A program made the position numbers and the translations under genes. The notes beneath the pieces were generated by a model that worked only from the letters and a program-made list of their open reading frames with translations, was not told the DNA's origin and searched no databases. A stretch of 64,000 bases of DNA from Panax quinquefolius (Eukaryota; Streptophyta; Magnoliopsida; Apiales; Araliaceae), in NCBI GenBank assembly GCA_020205615.1, contig CM035170.1, positions 43,711,807 to 43,775,806 on the forward strand, read 5' to 3'. Of this stretch, positions 1 to 11,648 are shown piece by piece (position 1 is the stretch's first letter; every line of letters begins with the position of its first letter).

Positions 1-911
1 TGAGTTTTATAGAAATATGTGACACCTTCAGGTACAACGGGGTGACAGAGGATGCAATCAGACTTAGACTATTTCCATTTTTGTTACGGGATAAGGCAAG
101 AAGTTGGCTTCACTCTCTACCGTCAGGATATATTACAACATGGGAGGACCTAGCACAAAAGGTTTTAGCCAAATTTTTCCCAATGGCTAAAACCGCTAAA
201 ATGAGGACAACAATCTCCCAATTCGAGCAGCAACAGGGTAAATCTCTGTACGAAACTTGGGAAAGATACAAGGAGATGCTAAGGAAGTGTCCACACCATC
301 GTATGCCGGATTGGATGGTGATTAATACGTTTTATAATGGATTGGGATGGTAGTCAAGGCCAATTATAGATGCAGCTGCAGGAGGAGCTTTATGGGCAAA
401 GAGCTATGAAGAGGCCTACAACCTTATTGAAACTATGGCAGCGAATGATTTCCAAAATCCTACAACCAGAATGCCATAACCCAAAGTTGCAAGATTGTTA
501 GAGGTGGATGCTATCACTCTGTTGTCAGCTCAGATGGCATCCATGGCAAAGAAGATTGACTCTTTGGCGGAAAGTAAGGCGAAGTTAGTTGCTTTCGTGT
601 GTGAGATATATGAAGGGTCACATTCAACCGACAAATGTGCTATCAGTTCAGAGTCTGTATAGTATGTGAGCAACTACCAGAAGAATCAAAGTCAATTTTA
701 GAATACATACAACTCCAACAACCGCAATCATCCAAATTTTAGTTGGTCAAATAATCAAAGCAATCAACAAAGTCAGTTTTAACCGCAAAATAAATTTCAG
801 GCACAACCATCTCAGCAACAGTTTGCACCAAGACCACCCTATCCACCTGGATTTTCTCAACAACAACAACATCATCCACCACATGTACCTCAGCAAGAGA
901 AGAAGTCAGAG
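1..911 (+). pseudogene. gag: Athila-type gag (nucleocapsid polyprotein), broken and truncated by the window edge
   Basis: The capsid-like retrotransposon gag domain is readable at 42-353, with motifs such as RLFPFLLRDKARSWL and the LRKCPHH segment. A stop at about 351-353 and further breaks follow. Near 598-645 the single knuckle that in this lineage reads C-x2-C-x4-H-x4-C has Tyr instead of the second Cys, so zinc binding is probably lost. Downstream is an Asn/Gln/Pro-rich linker (about 700-900) typical of the gag C-terminus. Family knowledge: this protein forms the virus-like particle. The start codon lies outside the window. Confidence 0.85.
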
Positions 912-3476
912 ATGGAAGAGATGATGACGAAGTATATGGAAAATACGAAAGTGATGATTAAAAGCCAAGCAGTGGCCATCAAAAACTTGGAAACTCAAAT
1001 AGGTCAGAAGGCTAGCACGCTTAACAACAGACCTCAGGGTTCATTGTCAAGTACCACAGAGGCTAATCCAAGAAGGGAAGGGAAGGAACAATGTCAAGCA
1101 ATTACACATAGGTCTGGGAACCAAATTGCAGAAAATCAGCATGGCGCGCCCGCGCCACTTTTGCAAGGGGAAACCGCGCGGTCGCGTGGTCATGAAAATT
1201 TTTCTGAGGATTGTTTGAATAATGAAGTTTCAGAACAGCAGCAAGAGAAGAAGAATAAAGAAGATTCTTTTGAGAGGCCCATGAATAAGATACCAGTCGT
1301 TCACCCTTCTGTACCTTATCCACAGATATTACATAAGCAGAGGGAAGACAAGCAGTTCAGTAAGTTTTTGGAGGTATTTAAAAAGCTACAGATCAACATA
1401 ACCTTCGCTGAGGCATTGGAACAGATGCCTAGTTATGCAAAGTTTATGAAAGGGATCTTGTCAAGGAAGAATAGATTAGAAGACTTTGAAATAGTAGCCT
1501 TGACGGAAGAATGTAGTGCAGTCCTGCAACACAAATTACCTCCAAAACTGAAGGATCCGGGAAGCTTCACAATACCTTGTACAATTGGAAAGATGAGCTT
1601 TAGCAAATGCTTATGCAATCTTGGGGCACGTATCAATTTGATGTCGTTGTCAGTATTCAATCAGTTGGGATTGTCGGCTCCAAGGCTGACAAATATTTCT
1701 TTACAACTAGCTGACATGTCTATCACTTATCCACGGGGGATTATGGAAGATGTACTGGTTAAAGTGGATAACTTCATCTTTCTGGCTGATTTCATCATAT
1801 TAGACTACGAAGAGGACAGAAGTATCCCGATCATTCTTGGAAGGCCATTCCTAGCCACAGGAAGAACCTTGATAGACCTGCAGAAAGGGGAACTAACTAT
1901 GCGTGTACATGATCAGGAAGTTACTTTCAATTTATTCAAGGCAATGAAATTTCTGACAGATGAAGAGGAATGCTTCAGGGTGGATTTGGTGGAAAAGGTA
2001 CTAAATGATGAAGTAGAGAACTTGGTGGATCATGAACCTTTGAGAAATGCTATTGTGGGAAATTCAGAAATAGATGATGAGGAGATTAAAGAAATTGTTC
2101 ATATACTTGACACAACTCCACAGTTCAGGAAGTTCAAGACTCCTGTTGAGCCATTAAAGAAAGCTGGAGAGTCATCAATGAAATTAAAGTCATCTCTTAA
2201 AACACCTCCAGAAATTGAGTTAAAACCACTTCCAGACCATTTGAGGTATGCATTTTTAACTGAAAATTCAAAATTACCTGTGATTATTTCTTCTGCACTA
2301 ACATCTTATCAGGAAGAAAAACTGCTAAGAGTCCTCAGGGAGTTCAAGTCAACAATTGGGTGGACTATAACAGATATAAAAGGGATTAGCACATCTTTCT
2401 GTATGCACAAGATCCTCCTGGAATATGATAGCAAGCCTTCAGTGGAACATCAAAGAAGACTTAATCCAATCATGAAGGAAGTGATCAAGAAGGAAGTGTT
2501 GAAATGGATGGATGCATGTATTATTTATCCGATTTTAGATAGCTCTTGGGTGAGCCCGGTACAGTGTGTACCGAAGAAGGGTGGTATGACCGTAGTATCT
2601 AATGAAAACAATGAGTTGATTTCGATAAGAACAGTAATGGGGTGGAGAGTCTGCATGGATTACCGCAGACTTAACAAAGCTACAAGGAAAGATCACTTCC
2701 CATTGTCGTTTATCGATCAAATGTTGGACAGATTAGGGGGTCATGAGTTTTATTGCCTTCTAGATGGGTATTTAGACTACAATCAGATTGTTATAGCTCA
2801 AGAAGACCAGGAAAAGACAACCTTTACATGTCCGTATGGTACTTTCTCTTTCAGAAGGATGTCTTTTTGTCTGTGCAATGCCCCAGCCACTTTTCAGAGA
2901 TGTATGATGGCTATCTTTTTGGATATGGTGGAGCATAATGTGGAGGTATTTATGGATGATTTTTCAGTATTTGGGGATTCTTTTGATTTATGTCTGGAAA
3001 ATTTAGTGATGGTATTGAGAAGATGTGTTGAGACGAACTTGGTGTTGAATTGGGAAAAGTGTCATTTTATGGTACAAGAAGGAATAATTCTGGGACATAA
3101 GGTGTCGAAGAAGGGACTTGAGGTGGACAGAGCCAAATTAGAGACTATTGAGAATTTGCCACCACCATCTTCGGTAAAAGGTGTTCAAAGTTTTCTAGGA
3201 CATGCAGGCTTTTACCACAGATTCATTAAAGATTTCTCCAAGATAACAAAACCACTTTACAGTTTATTGGAGAAGGATGCACAGTTCAAGTTTGATGAGG
3301 ATTGCTTGTCTACATTTGAGCATTTAAAGAGGAGGTTAACTTCAACAGCAGTAATTACAGCACCAGATTGGGACCTACCATTTGAGTTGATGTGTGATGC
3401 CAGTGATTATGATGTGGGGGGCTGTTTTGGGTCAGAGAAGGGAAAATATTTTTCATGTGATATACTATGCGAGTAA
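912..3476 (+). CDS. pol: gag C-terminus, aspartic protease and reverse transcriptase ORF (854 aa), Athila type
   Basis: The longest open frame in the window. Residues 1-75 are the gag tail. About 76-95 is encoded by a GC-rich insert (1141-1187) also found in this element's spacer and LTR. The protease domain spans about 140-340; its active site reads [10 protein letters not shown] at 235-244, with Asn at the position of the catalytic Asp (compare CDLGES in TE-C), so the protease is predicted inactive. The Ile-Ile-Leu-Gly-Arg-Pro-Phe flap-side motif is present near 307. Reverse transcriptase begins at about 500; the conserved CMDYRRLNK block is near 579 and the catalytic box is FMDD at 680-683. 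The frame runs into RNase H (CDAS near 828) and is then lost by a frameshift at about 3410-3430. The annotated ATG is only the first Met of the open segment; the true start is the upstream gag start. Confidence 0.85.
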   Translation: MEEMMTKYMENTKVMIKSQAVAIKNLETQIGQKASTLNNRPQGSLSSTTEANPRREGKEQCQAITHRSGNQIAENQHGAPAPLLQGETARSRGHENFSEDCLNNEVSEQQQEKKNKEDSFERPMNKIPVVHPSVPYPQILHKQREDKQFSKFLEVFKKLQINITFAEALEQMPSYAKFMKGILSRKNRLEDFEIVALTEECSAVLQHKLPPKLKDPGSFTIPCTIGKMSFSKCLCNLGARINLMSLSVFNQLGLSAPRLTNISLQLADMSITYPRGIMEDVLVKVDNFIFLADFIILDYEEDRSIPIILGRPFLATGRTLIDLQKGELTMRVHDQEVTFNLFKAMKFLTDEEECFRVDLVEKVLNDEVENLVDHEPLRNAIVGNSEIDDEEIKEIVHILDTTPQFRKFKTPVEPLKKAGESSMKLKSSLKTPPEIELKPLPDHLRYAFLTENSKLPVIISSALTSYQEEKLLRVLREFKSTIGWTITDIKGISTSFCMHKILLEYDSKPSVEHQRRLNPIMKEVIKKEVLKWMDACIIYPILDSSWVSPVQCVPKKGGMTVVSNENNELISIRTVMGWRVCMDYRRLNKATRKDHFPLSFIDQMLDRLGGHEFYCLLDGYLDYNQIVIAQEDQEKTTFTCPYGTFSFRRMSFCLCNAPATFQRCMMAIFLDMVEHNVEVFMDDFSVFGDSFDLCLENLVMVLRRCVETNLVLNWEKCHFMVQEGIILGHKVSKKGLEVDRAKLETIENLPPPSSVKGVQSFLGHAGFYHRFIKDFSKITKPLYSLLEKDAQFKFDEDCLSTFEHLKRRLTSTAVITAPDWDLPFELMCDASDYDVGGCFGSEKGKYFSCDILCE

Positions 3477-3972
3477 GACTCGTACTGATGCTCAATTGAA
3501 CTACACCACCACATATAAGGAATTACTGGCAGTTGTGTATGCTTTTGACAAGTTTCGAGCTTATCTAATTGGTACAACGGTAATAGTGTACACGGATCAT
3601 GCGGCAATTCGATACTTGGTTTCAAAGAAGGATGCAAAGCCTCGTTTGATCAGGTGGATACTTATGTTGTAAGAATTTGATTTAGAGATAAAGGACAGAA
3701 AGGGAACTAAGAACCAAGTGGCGGACCACTTATCTCGACTAGAAAATCTGGGAAGGGAGGTAGATGACAAGACTGTGATTAATGAGTCCTTTCCAGATGA
3801 ACAATTATTTGTGGTGAAAGGGGAAGTGCCATGGTTTGCAGACTATATGAACTACTTGGTGAGCAGGATGGTCCCTTCTGACTTAGTTGGTCATCAAAAG
3901 AAGAAATTTTTGCATGACGTGAAGTGGTTTATATGGGATAAACCATATTTGTTCAAACAATGTGTTGATTAG
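3394..3972 (+). pseudogene. pol: RNase H and pol linker, frameshifted
   Basis: Continues the preceding ORF in another frame. [14 protein letters not shown] and the YTDHAA block carry RNase H acidic residues (Glu and Asp). A TAA at about 3670-3672 interrupts the frame before the tail with VADHLSRLEN (3718 onward), the usual RNase H to integrase connector of Ty3/gypsy elements. A further stop at 3970-3972 ends the segment. Read with the previous ORF, this is a decayed continuation rather than a separate gene. Confidence 0.8.
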
Positions 3973-5046
3973 ATGATAAGGAGATGTATCCCATATAGTG
4001 AGACAGAAGGGATTTCGCAGGATTTCCACACTTCATTATATGGTGGTCACTATGGTGGAGAAAAGAGAGGGGCTAGAGTGTTACAAGCAGGATTCTACTA
4101 GCCGGCGATTTTTAAGGATACTTACAGTTTTGTTCAGAGATGTGACAGATGTCAAAGGGTTGGGAATATTTCGAAAAGGAATGAGATGCCATTGAACACA
4201 ATCCTCGAGGTAGAAATTTTTGATGTTTGGGGGATAGATTTTATGGGCCCTTTCTTTTCTTCATGTGGAAATTTATACATCTTGTTAGCAGTCAACTATG
4301 TTTCGAAGTGGGTGGAAGTGGCAGCTCTTCCAACTAATGATGCCAAAGTGGTCCTAAGATTTTTACAAAGGAGTATTTTTACAAGGTTTGGGACTCCAAG
4401 GGCTATCATTAGTGATGAAGGCAGTCATTTTTGTAATAGGCAGTTCACAGCTCTGTTGGCCAAGTATGGGGTAAATTATCGTATTGCTACATCTTATCAT
4501 CCTCAGACTAATGGCCAAGCAGAGGTTTCAAATCATGAAGTAAAGAGAATTTCGGAGAAAGTCCTGAACCCCACAAGAAAGGATTGGTCATTAAAGCTTG
4601 ATGATGTTGTATGGGCATATAAGAATGCTTATAAGACTCTGTTGGGCATGTCAACCTTTCAACTGGTTTATGAAAAGTCTTGTTACCTTCCTATGGAGCT
4701 TGAGCATAAGGCATATTGGACAATTCTGAAGCTCAATTTTGATTTGAAGGCTGCAGGTGAAAAACGCCTACTCCAACTCAATGAGTTGGATGAATTCAGA
4801 TTACAGGCGTATGAAAACTCAAAGCTGTATAAGGAAAAGGTGAAGAAATGGCATGATCGCAAGATTATAGAGAGAGTATTTGAGTCGGGACAAAGAGTTT
4901 TGTTGTTCAATTCAAGACTTAAACTTTTTCTTGGGAAGCTCAAATCAAGGTGGTCAAGGCCATTTACAGTGAAGACAGTTTTTCCACATGGTGCAGTAGA
5001 GGTATTCGAAAAATTCCCAGATAAGCCGTTCAAAGTGAATGGATAA
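3973..5046 (+). pseudogene. pol: Integrase, Athila type, N-terminal domain broken
   Basis: The zinc-binding HHCC region (about 3975-4185) is scattered over frames by indels and stops; the two Cys survive as CDRCQRVGN. The catalytic core is open from 4186 to 5046 (286 aa): first Asp at residue 18 (GIDFMG), second at 77 (SDEGSHF) and Glu at 113 ([11 protein letters not shown]), which is the DDX35E spacing. The C-terminal part resembles the Athila integrase tail and no chromodomain is visible. The catalytic triad is intact although the protein as a whole cannot be made. Confidence 0.85.
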
Positions 5047-5914
5047 CGACTAAAGCATTATTTTGGTGGCGAGGTTGACATACAGAAATTAACCTCCATT
5101 CTTTCTTCAACATGACAAAGTCAGAGATAGTCAAGCTAATTGACTATAACTTAGCGCTTGATGGGAGGCACACCATTATTTCTATCATTATCTCTTGTTA
5201 ATTCTGTTTTAGATAGTATTTGATATTTCATTTTCATGATTAGTTGTTATAGCCTAATTAGTGTTACATAAGTATTATGGGAGCTAAATTTGCATTTGTT
5301 GATGCTTGAGCGTAGCATAGAAAGTATGGTTTTAAGATAGTCATTTATGCATAGTCATTAGTTCATGCTTTGATACTGATATTTGTTCTTTGTGCAGGTG
5401 CAATGGAGATGATTCGTCGCTGTTTTTGTATGCTTGAAATGCAAATTGGTATGGCAAGATGCAGGGTAGCGCGGCCGCGCAAGTACTTCAGTGTAAAATG
5501 GCGCGCCCGTGCCATATGTCTGTGCAACAAAACCACTCGCGCACCCGCGCAGCTTTCTAGTTCAAAACACACGCGGCCGCGCTCGAGACAGGATTTTGAA
5601 AAAGTTTTAAGTTCTTAAAGACGTGATTTTGCCCATTTCTCATAACAGTTAGAATAGAAGCGTGCATAACCCTTTCTCTCCAAAAACGCACGACTCTTCT
5701 CTCCCAACCATTCTATTTAAAAAAATTTGTAACTCCTCACCCCACTACGTGTATCTCGCATCTATTTCCTACCCACATTCAAATTCTTCAACTGATAAAG
5801 CTAGGGTTTTCAGAGGGTGCATGGAAATACAACAAGTTTGGGGGTGTTTAGTGTTTATCAGAAAATACTACATTTGCCCAACAATACAGTTCTTCTCCTT
5901 CTTCATTGGTAACA
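5047..5914 (+). other. pol-env spacer of TE-A: hairpin, GC-rich module and PPT-like motif
   Basis: Non-coding stretch between integrase and the env-like ORF. 5160-5175 contains ATGGGAGGCACACCAT, a short hairpin matching a better one in TE-C (11691-11708). 5466-5588 is a GC-rich island in an AT-rich setting with two copies of GCGGCCGCGC and a GCGCGCCCG block. The same type of module occurs in this element's LTR (24250-24450) and inside its pol ORF (1141-1187). TTCTATTTAAAAAA near 5708 could be a TATA-like element. AAGTTTGGGGGT at 5834-5845 matches the terminal polypurine tract at 23928-23940. Confidence 0.65.
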
Positions 5915-7063
5915 ATGGGACCAAAGCGTGCACGCTCTCGCATTCCCGAGTCATCCTCTGACAGTAGCCAAAGAGGTGACAATGTGGAATTTTATAAATT
6001 TGTCAACCTGGATGCACAAATAGAGTATTACCGCATTGTAGTGAAATCATTTACTCGAGAAAGAGGGTTCAAGCCAGATGCACAAGATGGGAAATTGGTG
6101 CAGATGATCAAGGAAAAATGTTGGCATGGAGTTTGCTCTACACCAATGGCTGCAACTATATCCATTGTGAGGGAATTTTATATGAATGCAAGGGAGACAA
6201 TGAGTGGCTTTTCTTTCGTCTGAGGGGTTCAAGTGGACTAGTGACCAAGGGCAATTTGTGGCGTATTCAATTTACCCGACCCTCCAACTGGACTTACGAG
6301 TTGGGTTGAGGTGGAGCGAATGGAGACAGACATCAATGAAGTCATCGTTGATTTGTGTATCCCAGGGACACAATGGACTTGCACGCCCTGCAATAATCTG
6401 CCTAAGACCTTCCCGGCTTCAGCTCTCAACCGTTATGCCAAGGCTTGGAATATCTTTGTTTGTGTAAAACTCATGCCATCATCCCATCAACATAAAATTA
6501 CAACTGAGCAAGCAATCATTCTTTGGGGGATTATTGTGGGAAAATATATCGACGTTGGTCACCTTCTTAATCAGAACATATTGTGCTACATGCGGGGAAG
6601 TACTATAGGAAGTATACCACATGCCTCGATCGTGGCTCATTTGTGTGCTAGAGATGAAGTTAGGTGGACAGATGAACAGTTGCAATTCCCAAGTCAGGAT
6701 ATCACTCACGCTACGATAGCGAAATTCAAAGATTGGGCATAAGTTACCCCGAACCCAAGGGGTAAGGGTTTCATCCTTTGTCCCACGTCATCTGCACCAT
6801 CACCACAGCCTTCAAGGACAAATGAAGTAGGCACATCAACTCAAGCCACTGCTACTACTAACGATCGACATCTCCGAAGGTTGGAGAGGAAGGTCGACGT
6901 TATGTATGACAATTTTGCAAAATTTGCCAATAGTTTGATGAGGTTGCTAGCAGAGGCATTTGCACAGCAGGGTACCATGCTCGAGTGGCCACAATTTAGG
7001 ACAGCCATGCCATTTCCACCACCGGATTCACCACCCGAAGAAGGTGGTGCAGCTGATCAGTAA
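5915..7063 (+). pseudogene. Athila ORF3, env-like / 'putative plant transposon protein'
   Basis: Starts with MGPKRARSR about 80 bases after a PPT-like motif. Residues 25-95 align by eye with the TE-C protein at 12562 (shared pattern E-x-G-x2-PD-x2-DG and REFY/KEFY-x-NA). The frame breaks near 6223, continues at 6311-6742 and again to 7063. The early basic, Ser-rich part is followed by a mixed domain and an acidic/Pro tail. I see no signal peptide or clear transmembrane helix, so the old 'env' label is positional. Its function is unknown. Confidence 0.7.
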
Positions 7064-7694
7064 GGGAGTTCTTCTATACCTTCATTCATTGGGATAATGA
7101 ATATATTAAGTTTGGGGGTATTGGGTAGTAGGGTAGTTTCATGTAGTTAATTTGCATATGTTTGCATGTTTAATTTAACTTTTGCATGTTATGTGTTAGT
7201 TAATAATTGCAGAAAATTTTTCTGTTTTTAGTAGTTATTATTTATTTTAGTATGTGTTTAGTTACATGTCCCGAATTTCTAGCTTTTTGGAGTTTAAGTC
7301 TAGCCAATGATGAAATTGAATTTTGAAGGATTGTTGAATTTACTGGACAACATGAGCTTAGCTATAATGTTTTACATAATGTAATCCATGGATGTTGTTT
7401 ATATGCTTTCGGTTCACACATACGTGTTCACAAATGCTTGTTGGTATAAGAGTAATGTGTTTTTATTGCTTAGTAGAAAATATGATTTTTAAAAATAGAA
7501 TTGTGTGGAAAGTGGACTTAGGCTATGAAAACATTGATAATCAAACTTTGGGAACACATGGGTACGCTTATTGTATATAAAAAAAATCTATCTTGAAACC
7601 TTCTTGAGCTGAATTATTGAATCTTTGGAAGGGGTGAGATGGAGCTTAAAATGCACTCGCTGCATGGAAAAAAAATAGCAATAAACACCGCGGG
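7064..7694 (+). other. 3' non-coding end of TE-A before the TE-C insertion
   Basis: AT-rich and without a supported gene. AAGTTTGGGGGTA at 7108-7120 is a second internal copy of the polypurine motif. GAGATGGAGC followed by an A-rich tract near 7636-7675 has a counterpart at about 14450-14520 in TE-C. The last five bases, GCGGG at 7690-7694, are the left copy of the TE-C target duplication. Confidence 0.6.
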
Positions 7695-9147
7695 TGATTC
7701 GTGGATTTTATATCCACGAATCGGTTCCTAATCCAAGCTTAATCGGTGTTAATTCTTCATGTTTATGTTTTATGTTACTTGTTTATTGTTATTTAATGTG
7801 TAGGTGTGGTGGTGTGGCGTTTGAGCATAAAATGAGTGTATTTGTGGCAATAAAGTGGCAAGCAAAGAAGAAAACAGAGTTCAACAAAGAAAGCCTACCC
7901 TCGCCGGGGCGGGCCTTATTAAGCCTAACACCCCGGCCAAGGAGGGGGGTCTTCAGGTCTGCGAGTCAGGGACTAAGCCCACTGGAGCGGGCTCTCTACA
8001 TGTAAATACCCCCGCCGGGGCGCGGGGTGCCAAATTCTGACAGTCCTGAATGGTTTGAAACTCTGCTGGGACTTAGATTTTAGGACTTGTTTAGGCGTAT
8101 AGACTCTAAAAGAGATGGGACTTCGACCAAAACTCATGTATGGTATATATATTGAGAAACAAACAACAAAATCATGATCATGCAAAGCAATTAACAAAGA
8201 TTAAGGACAGAATTGGATATTGAACATCGGAGTGAAGATTTTGAAGAACTTTTATATCGATTGCGGATTGAGGCTAAAGTGAAGGGTGTTTTGCATTATT
8301 CTTCTTCTTTAGTTTTATATTTGTAATTGAGAAGATGATATCTTTAATTTATTCAGTTATTATTTCGTTTATGATGAACTAAATACTTTTTAGGCTTAAG
8401 GCGGATCTTTAAGTGGAACGATGATTATGTAATCGTTGATTTCAATTTAATAAGCTATTATCTGGTTAATCTATATTAATTTGAGAGCGAATTTATGAAT
8501 TGCCTGATCAACGATTCTTTGTGGACTTGTATGAACTCGAGATATGAAATACGAGTCTAGACTTAGTTAATATAGCATGTGTTCTTGATTTATGTGAATG
8601 AACAGGATCTTGATGAATGATAGGGTAGAGATATGCTTGACATCACATGTAATCAGATAAAGAACTTAAACTTAAACCTTCTTTAATTGTAATTCACATA
8701 GAGATATAGTGAGTTAGTTGATTAAGGTGTTTAACTTGATTCTATCTAATTTGTGGATTTGAGTTAATACGGTATTAGTACATCGAGAGGTGGCTAGTGC
8801 TATATACATGTTCTTGATTAATAAACTGGGATAGTGAATTAAACTAGAATAAAGGTGTACTAATCAGAGTGATGCTTAGAGTGAAGTCAGAAGCCTAATT
8901 CTCCATTATTTATTTGAAAATTCAGTTTTTAGAAATTGTTGATTGTTTGGTGATTTAATATTTTTAATACTTTTAGTTATAAACTGGAAATTGATTAGTT
9001 TAATAAAATTAGGATTAATAGGAAATTGGCAATTGTGAGGTTTAAATTCTATTTACAGTCTTTGAGGGAACGATACTCTACTTACTATTATATTACTTAT
9101 TGACCACGTATACTTGCGTGCTGTGCATAATTAGATTTTACCCAATA
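7695..9147 (+). repeat. 5' LTR of TE-C
   Basis: About 1.45 kb, starting TGATTCGTGG (TGATAAGTGG in the 3' copy) and ending near CCCAATA before AGTTTTTGGCACC. Homologous with 18997-23490 once the nested solo LTR is removed. It contains a GC-rich module (7898-8033) built on CCCGCCGGGGCGGG. GTATATATATTGAG near 8140 is a candidate TATA box, placing the GC module in U3. CTTAG at 8875-8879 is the empty site corresponding to the insertion at 20144 in the sister LTR. Confidence 0.9.
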
Positions 9148-9153
9148 AGTTTT

Positions 9154-9171
9154 TGGCACCGTTGCCGGGGA
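9154..9171 (+). other. Primer binding site for tRNA-Asp (TE-C)
   Basis: TGGCACCGTTGCCGGGGA, one mismatch from the complement of the plant tRNA-Asp 3' end, six bases after the LTR. It marks the start of minus-strand DNA synthesis and confirms the LTR boundary. Confidence 0.88.
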
Positions 9172-9279
9172 CTTTAGTATAGATTTTAATATTTTGCAAT
9201 ATCAGTTTAATTAGTCTAGTTTTACTTAAACTTTTTTTTTTGTTTTGTTTGTCTTATTTCAGGTTTTTGAAGTTGGTTT

Positions 9280-10664
9280 ATGCAAACTCGATCCAAAAAT
9301 CCAAACTTGCTTTTTTTTAGGACTACATTAAAAGATGCTTTCAAAGGCTAAGTAAATGGATTAAGGAAACAAGGGACAACTTCGAAAATTCTGATAAAGA
9401 AGAAGCAATTGTCAAGACCGTAAAGTGTTGAGGACTTTGCTACACCCACTAGTCGAGTCAGCAATGAGTATCACCAGTTCGCAATAGCTTTGAATACATT
9501 CGAGATTAAGCCTGGGACTTTTCAGATGATCCAAAACTCTGTTCAATTTGGGAGACTTGCAAATGATGATCCGAATGAGCATTTGATCAGCTTTCTGGAA
9601 ATATGCGACACTTTCAAGTACAATGGGGTGTCAGATGAAGCAGTTAGACTTCGCTTGTTCCCATTTACTCTGCGGGATAAGGCGAAGAGTAGGTTACACT
9701 CTCTACCATCGGGTTCGATAACGACATGGGATGACCTGGCTCAGAAATTTCTAGCCAAATATTTCCCGCCAGCGAAGACTGCAAAGATGAGGAACGAGAT
9801 TACCATGTTTGATCAGCAACATGGGGAGTCATTGTACGAGGCATTGGAGAGATACAAAGAATTGCTTAGAAAATGCCCACATCACGGATTGCCTAAGTGG
9901 TTGCAGATGAACACATTTTACAACGGACTACATGGAAATCTTCGGACTAGTATTGATGCAATGTCGGGGGGAGCTTTTATGGCAAATAATTTTGAGGAGG
10001 CATATCAGTTAATAGAGACAATTGCAGCTAACAACTATCAGTGGCCCACGGCAAAGATGACACAACCTACAGTCGCTGGAGTGTTAGAGGTTGATGGAGT
10101 GACGGCAATAACAACGCAGATTTCAACTATCTCTAAGAAGTTCGACGTTTGGTCAGGGGGACAGACACAATAAGTTGCAGTTATTTGTGAATTGTGCGCA
10201 GGTGAACATCATACGATCAATGTGCAATCAACCCAGAGTCAGTACAATTTGTGGGTAGCTACAACAGAATTCCACAGAATACGTACCAAAATACATATAA
10301 TCAAGGGAATAGGAATCATCCAAATTTATCGTGGAGCAATAATCATAATCAGCAATTTCCACGACCATCGTATCCCCCGGGATTTCAGAATCAACAACAA
10401 CAACCAACTCAACATCAAGAGAGGAAATCAGATTTAGAGGAGTTGTTATCAAAGTATATAACAAGCAACGAGGTAGCCATGAAAAACCATGCAATCGCCA
10501 TGAAAACGCAAGAAATAGCCATCAAGAATTTAGAAAATCAGATGGGACAGATAGCTTTTGCTTTGAATAACATGCCTCAAGGAACGTTGCCGAGCGATAC
10601 GAAAAAGAATCCAAAGGGAAATCACGAGCAATGTAATGCTATTACGCTTAGGAGCGATAAGTAG
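9280..10664 (+). pseudogene. gag: Athila-type gag of TE-C
   Basis: The likely start is ATG at 9280 (MQTRSKNPN), preceded by the acceptor-like TTATTTCAG about 20 bases upstream. Stops and a frame change disrupt the first 200 bases. The capsid domain is then open at 9490-10173 (227 aa, RLFPFTLRDKAKSRL, LRKCPHHGLPKW). A stop and frame change near 10174-10250 cross the knuckle region, where CELCAGEHH lacks the final Cys. The tail (10251-10664) is Asn/Gln-rich with a repeated IAMK helix, and ends at a TAG in the same frame as the following protease segment. Confidence 0.85.
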
Positions 10665-11648
10665 TTGGTTTCTAATTTGGATAAGAAAGCCAGTACAAGA
10701 GATGAATGTGAAGATGAAGAGAAGGAAATTGAAAAGAAATATATAGAGAAAGTGGTGGAAAAAGAAGATAAACCAATTAAAGTTAGACCACCTGCACCCT
10801 TTCTTCAAAGGCCAGAAAGTGACAAGTTAAAGAACCAGTTTTCAAAGTTTATGGATATATTCAAACAATTACACTTTAATATTCCATTTGCCGAAGCACT
10901 TGAGCAGATGTCACGTTACATTAAGTTCATGAAAGACATACTGTCGAAAAAACGAAAGCTCCATGACTTCGAAACAGTGCCATTGGCCGAGGAATGCAGT
11001 GCAATACAACAGAAAAAGCTTCCTCCTAAATTAAAAGATCCAAGAAGTTTTACAATTTCTTGTACAATTGGAAATCAAGATGTGGGGAGAGCTCTATGCG
11101 ATCTAGGAGAAAGTATAAATCTAATGCCACTGTCCATTTATCGAAAGCTGGGGTTAAAGGAAGCAAAACCAACCAATATTAGTCTACAGCTCGCCGATAG
11201 ATCATTAACATACCCATTAGGAATAGTTGAAGACGTATTAGTCAAAGTTGATTCATTTATCTTTCTAGCTGATTTTGTGGTACTAGATTTTGAGGAAGAT
11301 AAGAACATCCCTATCATTTTGGGACTACCATTCCTGAGGACTGGACGAACACTGATTGATGTGCTGAACGGAGAACTGATTATGAAAGTGTATGATCAAG
11401 TAGTAAAGGTAAAGGTATTCAAGGAAATCCTAATCCCGACTGCCAAGGAAGAGTGCGAGTTACTCGAGAAATCTACACGTTTCAAGTTCAGGGATTACAA
11501 AGAGGATAGTGGCCTTAAGGCATTAATTGAGGATAGAAAGTCAAATTCATCATCCAATATTCAAGTGAACGGACACGCAATACAACATTGTTGGTGTTAT
11601 GCAATAAATAAACATCATGTCCCGGATAGCCCAACCGATCCGAGATGA
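10665..11648 (+). CDS. Aspartic protease segment of TE-C pol (truncated)
   Basis: In frame with the gag tail across one TAG at 10662-10664. An acidic/Lys linker is followed by the Athila protease: active site CDLGESINLM with the catalytic Asp at residue 146 of this segment, flap region near 215-225 (PIILGLPF). Unlike TE-A, the catalytic Asp is kept. The open frame ends shortly after the domain, and the sequence then joins directly to what follows integrase in TE-A, so about 3.3 kb of pol is missing. The Met codon is internal, not a true start. Confidence 0.8.
   Translation: MVSNLDKKASTRDECEDEEKEIEKKYIEKVVEKEDKPIKVRPPAPFLQRPESDKLKNQFSKFMDIFKQLHFNIPFAEALEQMSRYIKFMKDILSKKRKLHDFETVPLAEECSAIQQKKLPPKLKDPRSFTISCTIGNQDVGRALCDLGESINLMPLSIYRKLGLKEAKPTNISLQLADRSLTYPLGIVEDVLVKVDSFIFLADFVVLDFEEDKNIPIILGLPFLRTGRTLIDVLNGELIMKVYDQVVKVKVFKEILIPTAKEECELLEKSTRFKFRDYKEDSGLKALIEDRKSNSSSNIQVNGHAIQHCWCYAINKHHVPDSPTDPR

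Larger units (their letters stand above)
1..7694 (+). mobile_element. TE-A: Athila-like Ty3/gypsy element, left part
   Basis: Order gag, protease, reverse transcriptase, RNase H, integrase, env-like ORF on the plus strand, the Athila arrangement. The 5' LTR lies left of the window. The element is interrupted after base 7694 by TE-C (duplication GCGGG at 7690-7694 and 23491-23495) and resumes at 23496 with its 3' non-coding end and LTR. Frameshifts and stops occur in gag, RNase H, integrase and env, so it is not autonomous. Its gag start matches the TE-A' gag at about 26020-26139 with roughly four differences in 120 bases. Confidence 0.9.

Noticed and set aside
5915..7063. A true viral envelope gene
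   Set aside because: No signal peptide, fusion-like segment or transmembrane helix is visible; the 'env-like' name is by position only.
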